NCBI GenBank assembly: GCA_044360075.1
Contig: JBIKLA010000003.1
Location: forward strand, 124,001-188,000
DNA: 64,000 bases
DNA from: OMII01 sp947467385
Lineage (GTDB): Bacteria > Bdellovibrionota_C > UBA2361 > OMII01
Direction of reading: 5' to 3'
Within the stretch, counting starts at the first letter, position 1, and each line of letters starts with the position of its first letter. Below, piece after piece: positions 1 through 7,632 of this stretch. The notes under the pieces were generated by a model, which worked only from the letters and a program-made list of their open reading frames with translations, was not told where the DNA came from and did no database searches. A program made the position numbers and the translations under genes.

Positions 1-35
1 TCGACAAACGGCGGGCGCGACCGTATAGTTGCCGC

Positions 36-539
36 ATGCTTCGACCAAGGATCCAGTTCCGGCTCGCAGCCCTGTTCGCGCTCGGCATCCCTCTGGCAGC
101 GTGCTTCGACAGCTCTCCCGGCCCCGAGAAGGTGCGCGAAGCCGATGAGCTTACGCGGGCCGGGCAGTATGACGAGGCGATCGCCCTCTACCGTGAGCAT
201 ATGGAGGAGAGGCTCGCGCTCGATAACCGCCCGCAGTGGGAGAACCCTCACTTCTACCTGCTCCTCATCGGTGACGTGCAGCTGGGGCGGGGCGAACCAG
301 AGGCTGCGCTGGCCACGTACGAGGAAGCCGAGCGCGCGCAGCTTGACCCTCCCCTCATTTCGGACCGCTATAGGGCCGTGGGAAGGTGGTACGAGGAGCA
401 CGGCCAATACCAAAAGGCTCTCGACCTGCTCGGAAAGTACCGCGACCGAGATCCCCTCCTTTTTGACGTCATGCTAGACCGCATAGCCAAGGAGCTTACA
501 GCCCAGGAGGACACCCAGGCACATCAGGGTAAGCGCTAG
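36..539 (+). CDS. TPR-like lipoprotein, function unknown
   Basis: The 167-residue product begins with a short basic stretch, a hydrophobic core and a lipobox (LAAC, Cys23), so it is probably a lipid-anchored envelope protein. The mature part is helical and acidic. It holds at least two tetratricopeptide-like helix pairs, one around residues 36-55 (motif GQYDEAIALY) and one around residues 80-105 (GEPEAALATYEEAE), with a third weaker pair near residues 120-140 (GQYQKALDLL). TPR units usually mediate protein-protein contacts, but no partner is evident. It converges on the phosphatase gene to its right, overlapping that stop by 4 bases. The lipoprotein call is visible in the sequence; any role is unknown. 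Confidence 0.75.
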   Translation: MLRPRIQFRLAALFALGIPLAACFDSSPGPEKVREADELTRAGQYDEAIALYREHMEERLALDNRPQWENPHFYLLLIGDVQLGRGEPEAALATYEEAERAQLDPPLISDRYRAVGRWYEEHGQYQKALDLLGKYRDRDPLLFDVMLDRIAKELTAQEDTQAHQGKR

Positions 540-1444
540 CTCTTCGACACGATCTCGCCTATCGCGCAGTCCGGCGGGGCGAGGATTAAGCGCCGCATGA
601 GGCCCCACGGGCGCTCTGAGATGTCCTGGCTTAGGTCGTCCGGGGCAATTGCAGAGACGCTCTGGCCTGTCAAAAGATCACGCAGCTCAAGCCCCAAGGG
701 GCGCGCCAACGCCAGCGGCGCAACGAGGTCCCACAACCTCTGCGACCCGACAACTGATGCCCTAAGCTTTCCGGTGAGGGTACCCGCCATGTCGTAAACG
801 CTTGAGCCGCTGGAAACCCACGGCTGCCTGAGAACAAGCCCCTGCTCGTCAAGCCAGCGCCGGTCACGAGAGCTTATCGAAACCTCAGCTGCTCCTGTGC
901 GCTCTTGCGCGACCGTCAGGGCCGCACCTGAACTGATTACCTCACCGGACACCCGCTCCCCATCGCTCCAAAGCATGCGGTCTTCGGTGGGAATCGCAAC
1001 GACGCCCGCTATTGGCCAAACCCCTCCTCCAACCCTCGCGGTGAGGGCAGCTGCGATGCAGAACTCCTTGTGCCCTAAGACGAAGTTCTTAGTTCCATCG
1101 AGAGGGTCTATTATAATGAGGTGCGGCTCGCCAAGCAGGCTAGCGTAGAAATCCTGTGGCCTGCCGCTGAAGCCGTTAATCCTGGCCGCCTCGGACTCCT
1201 CGGCAATAACCGGCATGCCAGGAAACTCGCGTGCTATCGCTTCCGTAAAGACTCGCTCAACTTCGAGGTCGGTCGCCGTCACAAGGCTGCCGTCGCTCTT
1301 CACCCAGGACTCGCGGGTCGGAGCCTCATGCGCCTTCAGCATGCCGGGAGTCACGGCGCGGACAGCAGACTGCGTCACTGCGAGGAACCGTTCGATAAGG
1401 GGACGAAAATCCCCTGAGCCAGTCTTCGTGCTGGACACCATCAC
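536..1444 (-). CDS. Inositol monophosphatase-family phosphatase (CysQ/SuhB-like)
   Basis: Mg-dependent phosphatase of the IMPase fold. The metal-binding motifs are present: the Glu of AEES near residues 81-84, DPLDGT near 113-118, and the C-terminal WDL near 238-240 (family pattern WD-x-A/V-x-P). The length of 302 residues is slightly long for the family. The family includes 3'(2'),5'-bisphosphate nucleotidase (CysQ, clears PAP from sulfate assimilation), inositol monophosphatase and fructose-1,6-bisphosphatase. The DGTKNFVLGHKEF context is closest to CysQ, but the substrate cannot be fixed. Translation appears to begin at a GTG (1444) overlapping the stop of the upstream lipoprotein as GTGA, with an ATG directly after it, suggesting translational coupling. 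Confidence 0.85.
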   Translation of the reverse strand: MMVSSTKTGSGDFRPLIERFLAVTQSAVRAVTPGMLKAHEAPTRESWVKSDGSLVTATDLEVERVFTEAIAREFPGMPVIAEESEAARINGFSGRPQDFYASLLGEPHLIIIDPLDGTKNFVLGHKEFCIAAALTARVGGGVWPIAGVVAIPTEDRMLWSDGERVSGEVISSGAALTVAQERTGAAEVSISSRDRRWLDEQGLVLRQPWVSSGSSVYDMAGTLTGKLRASVVGSQRLWDLVAPLALARPLGLELRDLLTGQSVSAIAPDDLSQDISERPWGLMRRLILAPPDCAIGEIVSKS

Positions 1445-2028
1445 TCAATACGCCCCTTGGCGATCGCGACCCGAACATCCTCCTCGTCCACGGCGGCCTG
1501 CATAGCCCCCGCCATCGCCTGGCCGAGCAGCTGCCGCACATGATCCTCGTCAAGGAGCGGGTGGGACACGCTTGCCTCGCCCGAAAAGTTTCCTGAATAG
1601 ATCACATGGCGGTGCGAGTCCTTGACCATAATGTGGAGCCGAGCCGTCGCTATCGCATCCGAGCTGGGGAATCCCGGAAGGATCTTGGCCTTCCATTCGG
1701 TAACCTCACCATCGATGACCGGGGCGCTCGTCAGGATCACACGCATGCCCGCCTCGCGAAAATAGCGCTCGAAGCCCTCCTGAACCGCGCCTCCAACCGA
1801 CCCATCGGAGGGGATCTCCCTGCCATCGACCGTTGCAATGGTGTCCGATGCTCGCGCATCGGTAAAGGCCCCTACCTTCACGCGCGCGCGCGCTTCATCA
1901 AGCCCTGCAGGGGTTATCGAAGTCGCATCGGGCATGCTCGGCACACTCATCTTGAGGCCAAACGACGGGGCACAAGCGGAGAGGCAGAATAGCAGGAGTA
2001 GGACGGCAGCCGGTCTGATGATTTTCAT
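1441..2028 (-). CDS. YajG-like lipoprotein, function unknown
   Basis: A 195-residue protein with a signal peptide and lipobox (LSAC, Cys19), so it is predicted to be an envelope lipoprotein. The body has the pattern seen in YajG-like lipoproteins: a stretch like VGAFTDARASD, a GGAVQEGFERYF region and a final helical part. Similarity to that family is by eye only. It lies between queG (56-base gap) and the IMPase-like gene (4-base overlap), so the three probably form one transcript. No function can be assigned. Confidence 0.7.
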   Translation of the reverse strand: MKIIRPAAVLLLLFCLSACAPSFGLKMSVPSMPDATSITPAGLDEARARVKVGAFTDARASDTIATVDGREIPSDGSVGGAVQEGFERYFREAGMRVILTSAPVIDGEVTEWKAKILPGFPSSDAIATARLHIMVKDSHRHVIYSGNFSGEASVSHPLLDEDHVRQLLGQAMAGAMQAAVDEEDVRVAIAKGRIE

Positions 2029-2084
2029 ACCCCGGTAGTGTCTCCCCGAAAGATAGATTTGGCAACGGAGTTACAGCGGCACCT

Positions 2085-3272
2085 CTAGGCATCATGCTCC
2101 AGCAGCTGCCGGGCCTCCGCCGCAACCTCAGGAGTCGGATCGGAGAGCGCCTCTCTGACGCGATTTCTTATCACTGGCCGGGGCCTCTCCCCACTGGCGA
2201 GCGCCAGGGTAACATAGCCCCACAGCGCGTGCTGCCTGACGATCGCCGAGCTGTCCTCGCGCGCCGCCAGCTCAAGAGCCCCAAGAAGCTCTGATGCCCC
2301 AGTGTTAGCCGCAACCACTGCGGCGTTGCGCACCAAACCTTCACGCTTGGCGCGCATCAGCGCCGTTCCCGCAAACCTTCGCTCGAATGCCGCCGAGTCG
2401 CGCATTAACAGAACCTCCTGAAGAGAGAGCGATTCTCCGACTCCGGCCTCGGCCCCAAGCTCGGGAATATCGGCACGCAGCCCTCGCTTCAGCGAAACGT
2501 AATTAAAGGGGCACACATCCTGGCACACGTCACAACCGAATACCCACTCGCCCAGCCACCGGCGCTCCTCAACACTGAGGGCTCCGCGCTTCTCAATCGT
2601 CAGGTACGAGATGCACCTCCGTGCATCGAGCACGCGCTCGGCCACAAAGGCGCCCGTCGGACAGGCCGAGAGGCAGCGCGTGCAGCTGCCGCAGTGCTGC
2701 GGGCCAGAGGAAGCTTGGGGCGCCTCCGTTCCAGTTACCTCAAGATTCCACAGGACCTCGGCAAGAAAAAGAAAACTCCCCAAGCGAGGGACGATCACCA
2801 TAGTGTTCTTTCCGACGAACCCAAGTCCAGCACGGCTTGCCAGGGCCCGCTCAAGGAGCGGCACCGAGTCAGAGAATATGCGCGCCGTAACCCCGAAGGA
2901 GTGGCTCGTCCTAACCAGCTCAACCAGGCTCTGCAGCCGCCGCCGCAGAACCTTGTGGTAATCCCGGCCCCAGGCATAGCGAGCCACCCTCCCGTGGCCG
3001 CGCCTCAGCGCACGGCGCGGGGTGCGATCGTAGTGCACCCCAAAGACAACCACACTTTGGGCCCCCTCAACCACTTGCTGCGGAGCCGCAAGGAGCCCCG
3101 AATCGCGAAGCATGTACCCCATTTCGCCGGCATAACCCGCGCGCTGCCAGGCTTCGAGAAACGCCCGATCTTCAGCCAGCTCCTCAACCCCCGCAACGGC
3201 CACAACCGCTAGTCCCACCTGGGCAGCGAGCTGGCGCAGCGTTTCAAGGGGCAGAGATTGCATAACATCCAC
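2085..3272 (-). CDS. queG: Epoxyqueuosine reductase QueG
   Basis: Catalyses the last step of queuosine synthesis, reducing epoxyqueuosine in tRNA with a cobalamin and two 4Fe-4S clusters. The 395-residue protein shows an IFSDSVPLLER segment (the conserved Asp-Ser-x-Pro region, near residue 135), the first cluster motif CGSCTRCLSACP (Cys194, 197, 200, 204) and the second group CDVCQDVCP (Cys247, 250, 254), with Cys220 between. The C-terminal 110 residues carry HEAT-like helices, as in the family. The first codon is a GTG; an in-frame ATG lies three codons on at 3263, and neither has a clear Shine-Dalgarno. A strong inverted repeat lies just upstream. Confidence 0.95.
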   Translation of the reverse strand: MDVMQSLPLETLRQLAAQVGLAVVAVAGVEELAEDRAFLEAWQRAGYAGEMGYMLRDSGLLAAPQQVVEGAQSVVVFGVHYDRTPRRALRRGHGRVARYAWGRDYHKVLRRRLQSLVELVRTSHSFGVTARIFSDSVPLLERALASRAGLGFVGKNTMVIVPRLGSFLFLAEVLWNLEVTGTEAPQASSGPQHCGSCTRCLSACPTGAFVAERVLDARRCISYLTIEKRGALSVEERRWLGEWVFGCDVCQDVCPFNYVSLKRGLRADIPELGAEAGVGESLSLQEVLLMRDSAAFERRFAGTALMRAKREGLVRNAAVVAANTGASELLGALELAAREDSSAIVRQHALWGYVTLALASGERPRPVIRNRVREALSDPTPEVAAEARQLLEHDA

Positions 3273-3286
3273 AAATAAAAACGATT

Positions 3287-3348
3287 CCTTACAGGCGCGA
3301 GGGTTGACCCGCTACCATAACTTAAGTAACAGTAGCGGGTCTGTAAGG
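3287..3348. promoter_or_regulatory. Nested inverted repeat upstream of queG
   Basis: A 10-bp stem, GACCCGCTAC (3306-3315) with GTAGCGGGTC (3332-3341), is extended by a second stem, CCTTACA (3287-3293) with TGTAAGG (3342-3348), with the unpaired bases only on one side. On the minus strand it is followed by a T-rich stretch before the queG start. It could be a leader structure, an attenuator or the terminator of an unseen transcript. It does not match the preQ1 riboswitch pattern I know. Confidence 0.5.
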
Positions 3349-3421
3349 TGCCTCTGGTTCCTTCTACAGCCTTTTTCGACGGGTTGATAGTTCAGCCTTT
3401 GAGTCGCCAAAAGGTCCGTAT

Positions 3422-3496
3422 GTCCCTATCGTCTAGCCTGGCCTAGGACGTCACCCTTTCACGGTGAAGACACGGGTTCGAATCCCGTTGGGGACA
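3422..3496 (+). tRNA. tRNA-Glu (UUC)
   Basis: Folds as a full cloverleaf: acceptor stem GTCCCTA (3422-3428) with TGGGGAC (3489-3495), anticodon stem TCACC/GGTGA around loop CTTTCAC with anticodon TTC at 3458-3460, and T arm ACGGG-TTCGAAT-CCCGT (3472-3488). The discriminator base is A3496 and the CCA end is not encoded. Anticodon UUC reads GAA and GAG, so it charges glutamate. The first structured 69-bp repeat begins a few bases after the 3' end. Confidence 0.95.
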
Positions 3497-3500
3497 AGAT

Positions 3501-3706
3501 CTTCTCCTCGATGCGAACTTGGCGGAGCCAAGATTCGCATTAACGACCAGCGGTGTCGCTGGACACAATCTTCTCCTCGATGCGAACTTGGCGGAGCCAA
3601 GATTCGCATTAACGACCAGCGGTGTCGCTGGACACAATCTTCTCCTCGATGCGAACTTGGCGGAGCCAAGATTCGCATTAACGACCAGCGGTGTCGCTGG
3701 ACACAT
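3501..3706. repeat. Three tandem 69-bp repeats, two hairpins per unit
   Basis: Three near-identical units start at 3501, 3570 and 3639, a period of exactly 69 bases. Each unit carries two hairpins. In the first copy, ATGCGAA-CTTGGC (3511-3523) pairs with GCCAAG-(A)-TTCGCAT (3527-3540), with a 3-base loop and one bulge, and CCAGCG (3547-3552) pairs with CGCTGG (3557-3562) around loop GTGT. Because 69 is divisible by three, reading frames stay open through the array on both strands; these look incidental rather than coding. The array sits directly 3' of tRNA-Glu and its unit start resembles the tRNA 3' flank. Confidence 0.9.
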
Positions 3707-3725
3707 GGAGGCCCGGGGGGCCTCC
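3707..3725. other. GC-rich hairpin after the tandem repeats
   Basis: GGAGGCC (3707-3713) pairs perfectly with GGCCTCC (3719-3725) around a CGGGG loop. There is no following T-run, so it is not a standard intrinsic terminator. It continues the run of paired structure from the tRNA towards the polyprenyl synthase gene. Confidence 0.55.
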
Positions 3726-3752
3726 TCCCGTAAACTATTTGGCTCGAAGTTG

Positions 3753-3819
3753 CGACGGAGGCGTTAGCCGGAGTCTCTGGACCCGCTGGTGGTACCTGGC
3801 GGGGGTCTCCCTTCCGTCG
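3753..3819. other. 67-base nested stem-loop upstream of the polyprenyl synthase
   Basis: Outer stem CGACGGA (3753-3759) with TCCGTCG (3813-3819), then GGAG (3770-3773) with CTCC (3807-3810), then GACCCGC (from 3780) facing GCGGGGGTC (3799-3807). The nesting suggests a folded RNA element or 5' leader. I do not recognise it as a known riboswitch. Confidence 0.45.
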
Positions 3820-3904
3820 GTTGCTGGGTGATTTCAGCGACCTTTCCCCTCAGAAGCCCCCAAGTAGTAGCGGCGGGGCGGGTGTGGTAGCCTTGGGGGC
3901 GCGT

Positions 3905-4948
3905 ATGAAGACCTCCTCCCAATCAGATTCGGGCACCTCCTCCATTCTGCAGCCGTCCGCCAAGGAGCGGTTCGCCCATGCTCTCGCCCTTTTGCCAGAG
4001 CTTGGCGAGGTTGAGACGGTTATTCGTGCCTCGTTTAACTCAGATGTTCCGGCTATGCGCAATATTCCGGAGTACCTCCTGGGTCTGGGCGGCAAGCGGA
4101 TCCGGCCAGTGCTTACCCTTCTGTGCACGAAGGCCCTCGGGGCAAAGGTCTCTGACGACGTTATAGACGTCGCGGCAGGGATAGAGCTCATTCACATGGC
4201 GACCCTGATGCACGACGACATCATCGATGAGTCGCCGGTCAGGCGCCACAAGCCCTCCCCTTACGCGAAGTACGGAACCGCAGCGACGCTGCTTTCAGGC
4301 GATTTTCTCCTCACCCGCGCCTTCGGGCTGTGCGCAAAGCTCGACGACGAGATTATTACTGCAACCGAACAGGCCTGCATCGAGCTCGTCGAGGGGGAGG
4401 CGCTCGAGTCAGCGCTCCACCGCGAGCACCACACGAAGGACTCAAGCCTCACCATCGCGACTCGCAAAACCGCGTCCCTCTTCAGGCTTGCTGCATTTTG
4501 CGCAGCGCACCTGGGCGGGGCCTCACGTGAGGCGACGGCCTCCTTCTGCAGCTTCGGCGAGTCACTCGGGATCGCATTTCAGATTATCGACGACATCCTC
4601 GACGTCATCTCGGATGAGGCGACTCTTGGCAAGAAGCAGGGCCTCGACCTCCTTGAGCGCAAGCCCTCTCTCGTCAACGTGCTGTGGCTTGAGTCTGGAG
4701 ACCCGCAGGCGCAGCGGCTGCTGCTGCCGCCGCGCGACAAGACGGAGGAGCAGCCGTGGATTGATGCCTCCCTTCAGAAACTGCAAGACGGGCCGGTTGT
4801 GGCCGAAGCCAAGCGGCTCGCGGCATCGTACGCTGATAGGGCCACTAAGGCCCTTTCGGCGGCGCTTGGTGGAGACCTCGGCACACTGAACCCCGAAGGT
4901 GAGGCGCTCTTCGCCGTAATCGATTTCGCCCTTGAGAGGGTGCTCTAA
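3905..4948 (+). CDS. Polyprenyl diphosphate synthase (IspB/GrcC-like)
   Basis: Trans-polyprenyl synthase that extends farnesyl diphosphate with isopentenyl units, typically to make the quinone side chain. Both aspartate-rich motifs are present: DDIID (residues 104-108) followed by RR (113-114), and DDILD (229-233). GKRIRP (64-69) is the conserved diphosphate-binding segment. The residues before the first Asp motif (HMATLMH) are small at the chain-length position, which favours long products, but length cannot be set by eye. The ATG at 3905 is chosen because it follows a GGGGGCG stretch and begins near the family's usual N-terminus; an in-frame TTG at 3821 would add 28 low-complexity residues. 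347 residues. Confidence 0.9.
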   Translation: MKTSSQSDSGTSSILQPSAKERFAHALALLPELGEVETVIRASFNSDVPAMRNIPEYLLGLGGKRIRPVLTLLCTKALGAKVSDDVIDVAAGIELIHMATLMHDDIIDESPVRRHKPSPYAKYGTAATLLSGDFLLTRAFGLCAKLDDEIITATEQACIELVEGEALESALHREHHTKDSSLTIATRKTASLFRLAAFCAAHLGGASREATASFCSFGESLGIAFQIIDDILDVISDEATLGKKQGLDLLERKPSLVNVLWLESGDPQAQRLLLPPRDKTEEQPWIDASLQKLQDGPVVAEAKRLAASYADRATKALSAALGGDLGTLNPEGEALFAVIDFALERVL

Positions 4949-5232
4949 AAGAGCCTTATTCGCCCTGATTCTACCACCCCGCGGCCCTAAGGCGCATTCC
5001 TATCCGCTGCCTTCAGGCACTTAAATGGCGATTGGCAGGGCCCTTTCGCGCTAAGCACCTCATATCTCCCCAGCGCTCATAACACCCGTAGTTTGTCGCT
5101 CGGGAGCAATCCCAAGCGGCTGGTTCAAATTGTTTTAGCGTACAGGTTTTAGAGGTTCGCTATGCCGGGCATGCCATTCCCTCCACACTGGCGGGGACGA
5201 ATGCAGCGGGGAGCATCCTCAAAGGAGTAAAC

Positions 5233-5547
5233 GTGGCTTTAAATTTCACGGAGTCTGTGGTGAGCAATTCGGACCGGTTACCTGAAATGGACCTCGCGTA
5301 TCTCGGTGGGAAAGGATACACGGCGGTCAGCGAGTTAATGAGGGCAATGATTCTTCGCACCATCGAAGACCTCAACTCTGGGCCCGAGCTTCGGCAAGAG
5401 GCGCTTGAGTACCTTATGGATGAAGACGAGGAGTATATCCTCTCTTTCCACTCGATCTGCCGCTACTTCGGTTTCGATCCTGACAAAACGCGCTATGCAA
5501 TCCTGAATGCCAAGACGAAGATTCGGACTCGGCGCAGGGCGGCGTAG
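5233..5547 (+). CDS. Small conserved-looking protein, function unknown
   Basis: A 104-residue protein starting at GTG 5233, with a clear Shine-Dalgarno AAAGGAG (5221-5227) at good spacing and a strong terminator just after its stop, so it is very likely expressed alone. The C-terminal half (residues 35-95) shows a helical pattern: a TIEDL segment, an acidic EALEYLMDEDEEY stretch, then SFHSICRYFGFDPDKTRYAI. From memory this resembles small proteins common in deltaproteobacteria that have an EAEEWI...FSFENICDALGLDP-like pattern and no known function. The last part could be a helix-turn-helix. The tail is basic (RTRRRAA). Confidence 0.75.
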   Translation: MALNFTESVVSNSDRLPEMDLAYLGGKGYTAVSELMRAMILRTIEDLNSGPELRQEALEYLMDEDEEYILSFHSICRYFGFDPDKTRYAILNAKTKIRTRRRAA

Positions 5548-5570
5548 GGGCAGTGCCTCATACTGCTGTA

Positions 5571-5605
5571 GAAATGGGACCCCGAGAGGTCCCATTTCAT
5601 TTTCT
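5571..5605 (+). terminator. Intrinsic terminator after the 104-residue gene
   Basis: Perfect 11-bp stem GAAATGGGACC (5571-5581) with GGTCCCATTTC (5588-5598), six-base loop, followed by ATTTTCT. It lies 24 bases after the stop of the small gene. Confidence 0.85.
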
Positions 5606-5839
5606 ACGCAAAACTCGCAATCTGAGCCCCGCTAGCCGGCCGGCCCTGCCTCCAGCCTGCCAAAAAGTGCCCCGCAGCGGACGATTCCGCTTGCTGCAGC
5701 GCGAGCATCGGGCTCATTGTGAAGGAAGGACATAGCGGCGCTCCCTCACCCTTGTGGAGCTGTCGCCGAAAAAAGCTCCTCGTTGATGCCGAACTGAGCC
5801 CCACGATGTTCGCATCAATAGTTTGTGGATGGTGTCGTG

Positions 5840-7105
5840 ATGTTTGCCGTAATTCGTTTCCTCGTCGCAATTTTCCTTATCTCCTTTTTTTCCGCCACAG
5901 ATCTATACGCGCAGGGCGTTGGCAGTCCCGAGGACTCCACAATGCCGGAGGGGTGCGAGGACGGCTCTGAGCCGGGTCCCTGCGGCTGCACCCGCGACAA
6001 CTCCTGCCTGGACTGCAAAGGGGTTCCGTATGGGAGCGCACAGATGCTTGCCTGCGGGTGTGATGACGACCTTTCGTGCCTTGATTGCAGGGGCATCCCC
6101 TACGGGCCGGCCAGAATGACCCACTGCGGATGTGACATTCAGCCCGGTGAATGCGGCTGCGTTCCCTGCACTCCGACCGCGACTCATACCCCTACCCGCA
6201 CCCCAACACCGTCCCCCACTCCGAGCGAGACCCCGACATCTACTCGGACGTCGACTGCAACACCAACCCCCACCTCGACGCCGACAATCTCTCCGTCGGC
6301 CACCAGCACCGCCACCCCAACGCCAACGCCAACGGCGACAGTTACGCCGACGCCCTCGGCAACCCCGACCAGAGAGCCGTTCACCGTGGCTCTGACGATA
6401 ACCGGCCAGTACCGAGAGGTAATTTCTTCGGGCACCTTCACCGGTGGCCCATCGACCTACCCGGGAGAAGTTGCCAACATAAGGACGAACGTTCCGTCCC
6501 CGACAAAAACTCTCACAGCGCAGGGCGCAGTTAATTCAAGCGCGCGCTATAACTTTAACGGCTGCGGCCTCAAAGGCGCTGTGGTCTCATGGCGCTCAAC
6601 GGGTGCCGACAGCTGCCGCATCGTGACAAGCCCAACCCTTCCAGCTATCGAGGGCAACACCCAGACAAGCGGCTCCAAGTCGCTCGGAAACCTCACGAAG
6701 GGCCAGGAGATCGGGTTTGTGTGCATGCAAAACGGGGTAGAGAAGTACGCCGACGTTGTGATCATGCCGACCCGTGCAACGTGGGAGGCGAATGAGCGCG
6801 GCCTCATGGGAGCCGCGTTCGGGGCCGGCTCGCTCAGCGGAGTGGGTATATCAGCCCGCAACAACGATGAGGTCCAAGCGCACCTTATGCGGGCGTGCAC
6901 AAACCTCGGATACGACCACTTCACCAAATTCGGCATCTACCAGCGCGGGTTTGACTCGCCGGGCAACAACACCAACTGCTGGATCTCACAGACAGTACCG
7001 GGCGGGGCAAGCCGGATTCCAGGCACAGACCTCGTGTGCAAGAATGCCGAAGCTAACGGGAATCCGCCGTACATCGGCAACTTCACCTGCGCGTGCTTCC
7101 CGTAA
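5840..7105 (+). CDS. Secreted Cys-rich protein with Thr-Pro linker, function unknown
   Basis: A 421-residue exported protein. The signal peptide ends near YAQG (residue 25 or so). Next comes a Cys-rich domain of about 95 residues with two copies of a unit of pattern C-LDC-(K/R)G-(V/I)-PYG-A-M--CGCD, then a low-complexity linker of about 75 residues made of TPTPT, TATPT and SPT repeats, then a C-terminal domain of about 240 residues with six or more Cys (ending CACFP). The Cys pairs suggest disulfides outside the cytoplasm. The linker type is typical of surface proteins with separated domains. The ATG at 5840 is used because it puts the hydrophobic signal core at the N-terminus; a GTG at 5825 is also in frame. 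I do not recognise the C-terminal domain. Confidence 0.8.
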   Translation: MFAVIRFLVAIFLISFFSATDLYAQGVGSPEDSTMPEGCEDGSEPGPCGCTRDNSCLDCKGVPYGSAQMLACGCDDDLSCLDCRGIPYGPARMTHCGCDIQPGECGCVPCTPTATHTPTRTPTPSPTPSETPTSTRTSTATPTPTSTPTISPSATSTATPTPTPTATVTPTPSATPTREPFTVALTITGQYREVISSGTFTGGPSTYPGEVANIRTNVPSPTKTLTAQGAVNSSARYNFNGCGLKGAVVSWRSTGADSCRIVTSPTLPAIEGNTQTSGSKSLGNLTKGQEIGFVCMQNGVEKYADVVIMPTRATWEANERGLMGAAFGAGSLSGVGISARNNDEVQAHLMRACTNLGYDHFTKFGIYQRGFDSPGNNTNCWISQTVPGGASRIPGTDLVCKNAEANGNPPYIGNFTCACFP

Positions 7106-7183
7106 ATACACCGAGGTGCAGATTGGGCGCTGTGCGGGCCAATAGCAGATAGTTGTCTTTGATTATTCGGGTGAATGCCGGGC

Positions 7184-7414
7184 TTAAGCCGCAGCGCCGC
7201 TTGCACCGCCAGCCAGGAAGAGCATGCGCTCGACTCCCTTGAGCTTTAGCTGCTTGAGCTTTCGCTCCTCCTGCTCCTCTGCCGCGGTGAGGAATGACTG
7301 CCGAGAAAGCTTCTGGAGGCGCTCCTCGAACTGGGTGTGCTGCTCGTAGAGCTTGCGCAACTCAAAGTTGGTGTGCATCTCACTCTCGATCAGCTCTCTC
7401 TCGGAACATTCCAT
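7184..7414 (-). CDS. DUF465 (YdcH-like) small coiled protein
   Basis: A 76-residue, highly charged helical protein with the DUF465 pattern: NFELRKLYEQHTQFEERL, then LSRQSFLTAAEEQEERKLK and a final KLKGVERML helix. DUF465 proteins are small cytoplasmic helical hairpins of unclear role. The tail here (GGASGAAA) is low complexity. It starts at an ATG preceded by a G-rich stretch and lies downstream of a terminator, so it is probably transcribed from its own promoter. Confidence 0.8.
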   Translation of the reverse strand: MECSERELIESEMHTNFELRKLYEQHTQFEERLQKLSRQSFLTAAEEQEERKLKQLKLKGVERMLFLAGGASGAAA

Positions 7415-7426
7415 CGCTGGCCCCCA

Positions 7427-7454
7427 TCAAAAAGCCCCGCGCCCGAGGCGGGCC
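7427..7454 (-). terminator. Intrinsic terminator downstream of pgeF
   Basis: Read on the minus strand, a GC-rich stem of GGCCCGCC against GCGGGGC (arms 7447-7454 and 7434-7440) is followed by TTTTTGA. It lies between pgeF and the DUF465 gene, about 180 bases beyond the pgeF stop. Confidence 0.65.
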
Positions 7455-7632
7455 GGGTGAACGGTTGAACTTCGTGCTGCACGACGACAAGGCACCCCGC
7501 GGCTCATTCCCACATAGACCGGGCAAGCTTCAGGAGCACTACTTCCCACACCCCATGGTAGCACCCTTTGCCCGCGCCCGAGGAACTATTTCGCCTGGGG
7601 ACGTCCCTGCGCCGCCCCGGACACGCGAAGCC

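Noticed and set aside
3287..3348. preQ1 riboswitch before queG
   Set aside because: The hairpin lacks the short pseudoknot and A-rich tail of known preQ1 classes, and queG is not a typical target.
3501..3706. Possible CRISPR array
   Set aside because: The repeats are contiguous with no variable spacers and there are no cas genes.
3443..3767. Open frames through the 69-bp repeats on both strands
   Set aside because: The period is a multiple of three, so stop-free frames arise trivially; there is no ribosome-binding site or family match, and the hairpins explain the conservation better.
6184..6441. Minus-strand Val/Gly-repeat frame
   Set aside because: It is the complement of the Thr-Pro linker of the secreted protein; repeats alone keep the frame open.
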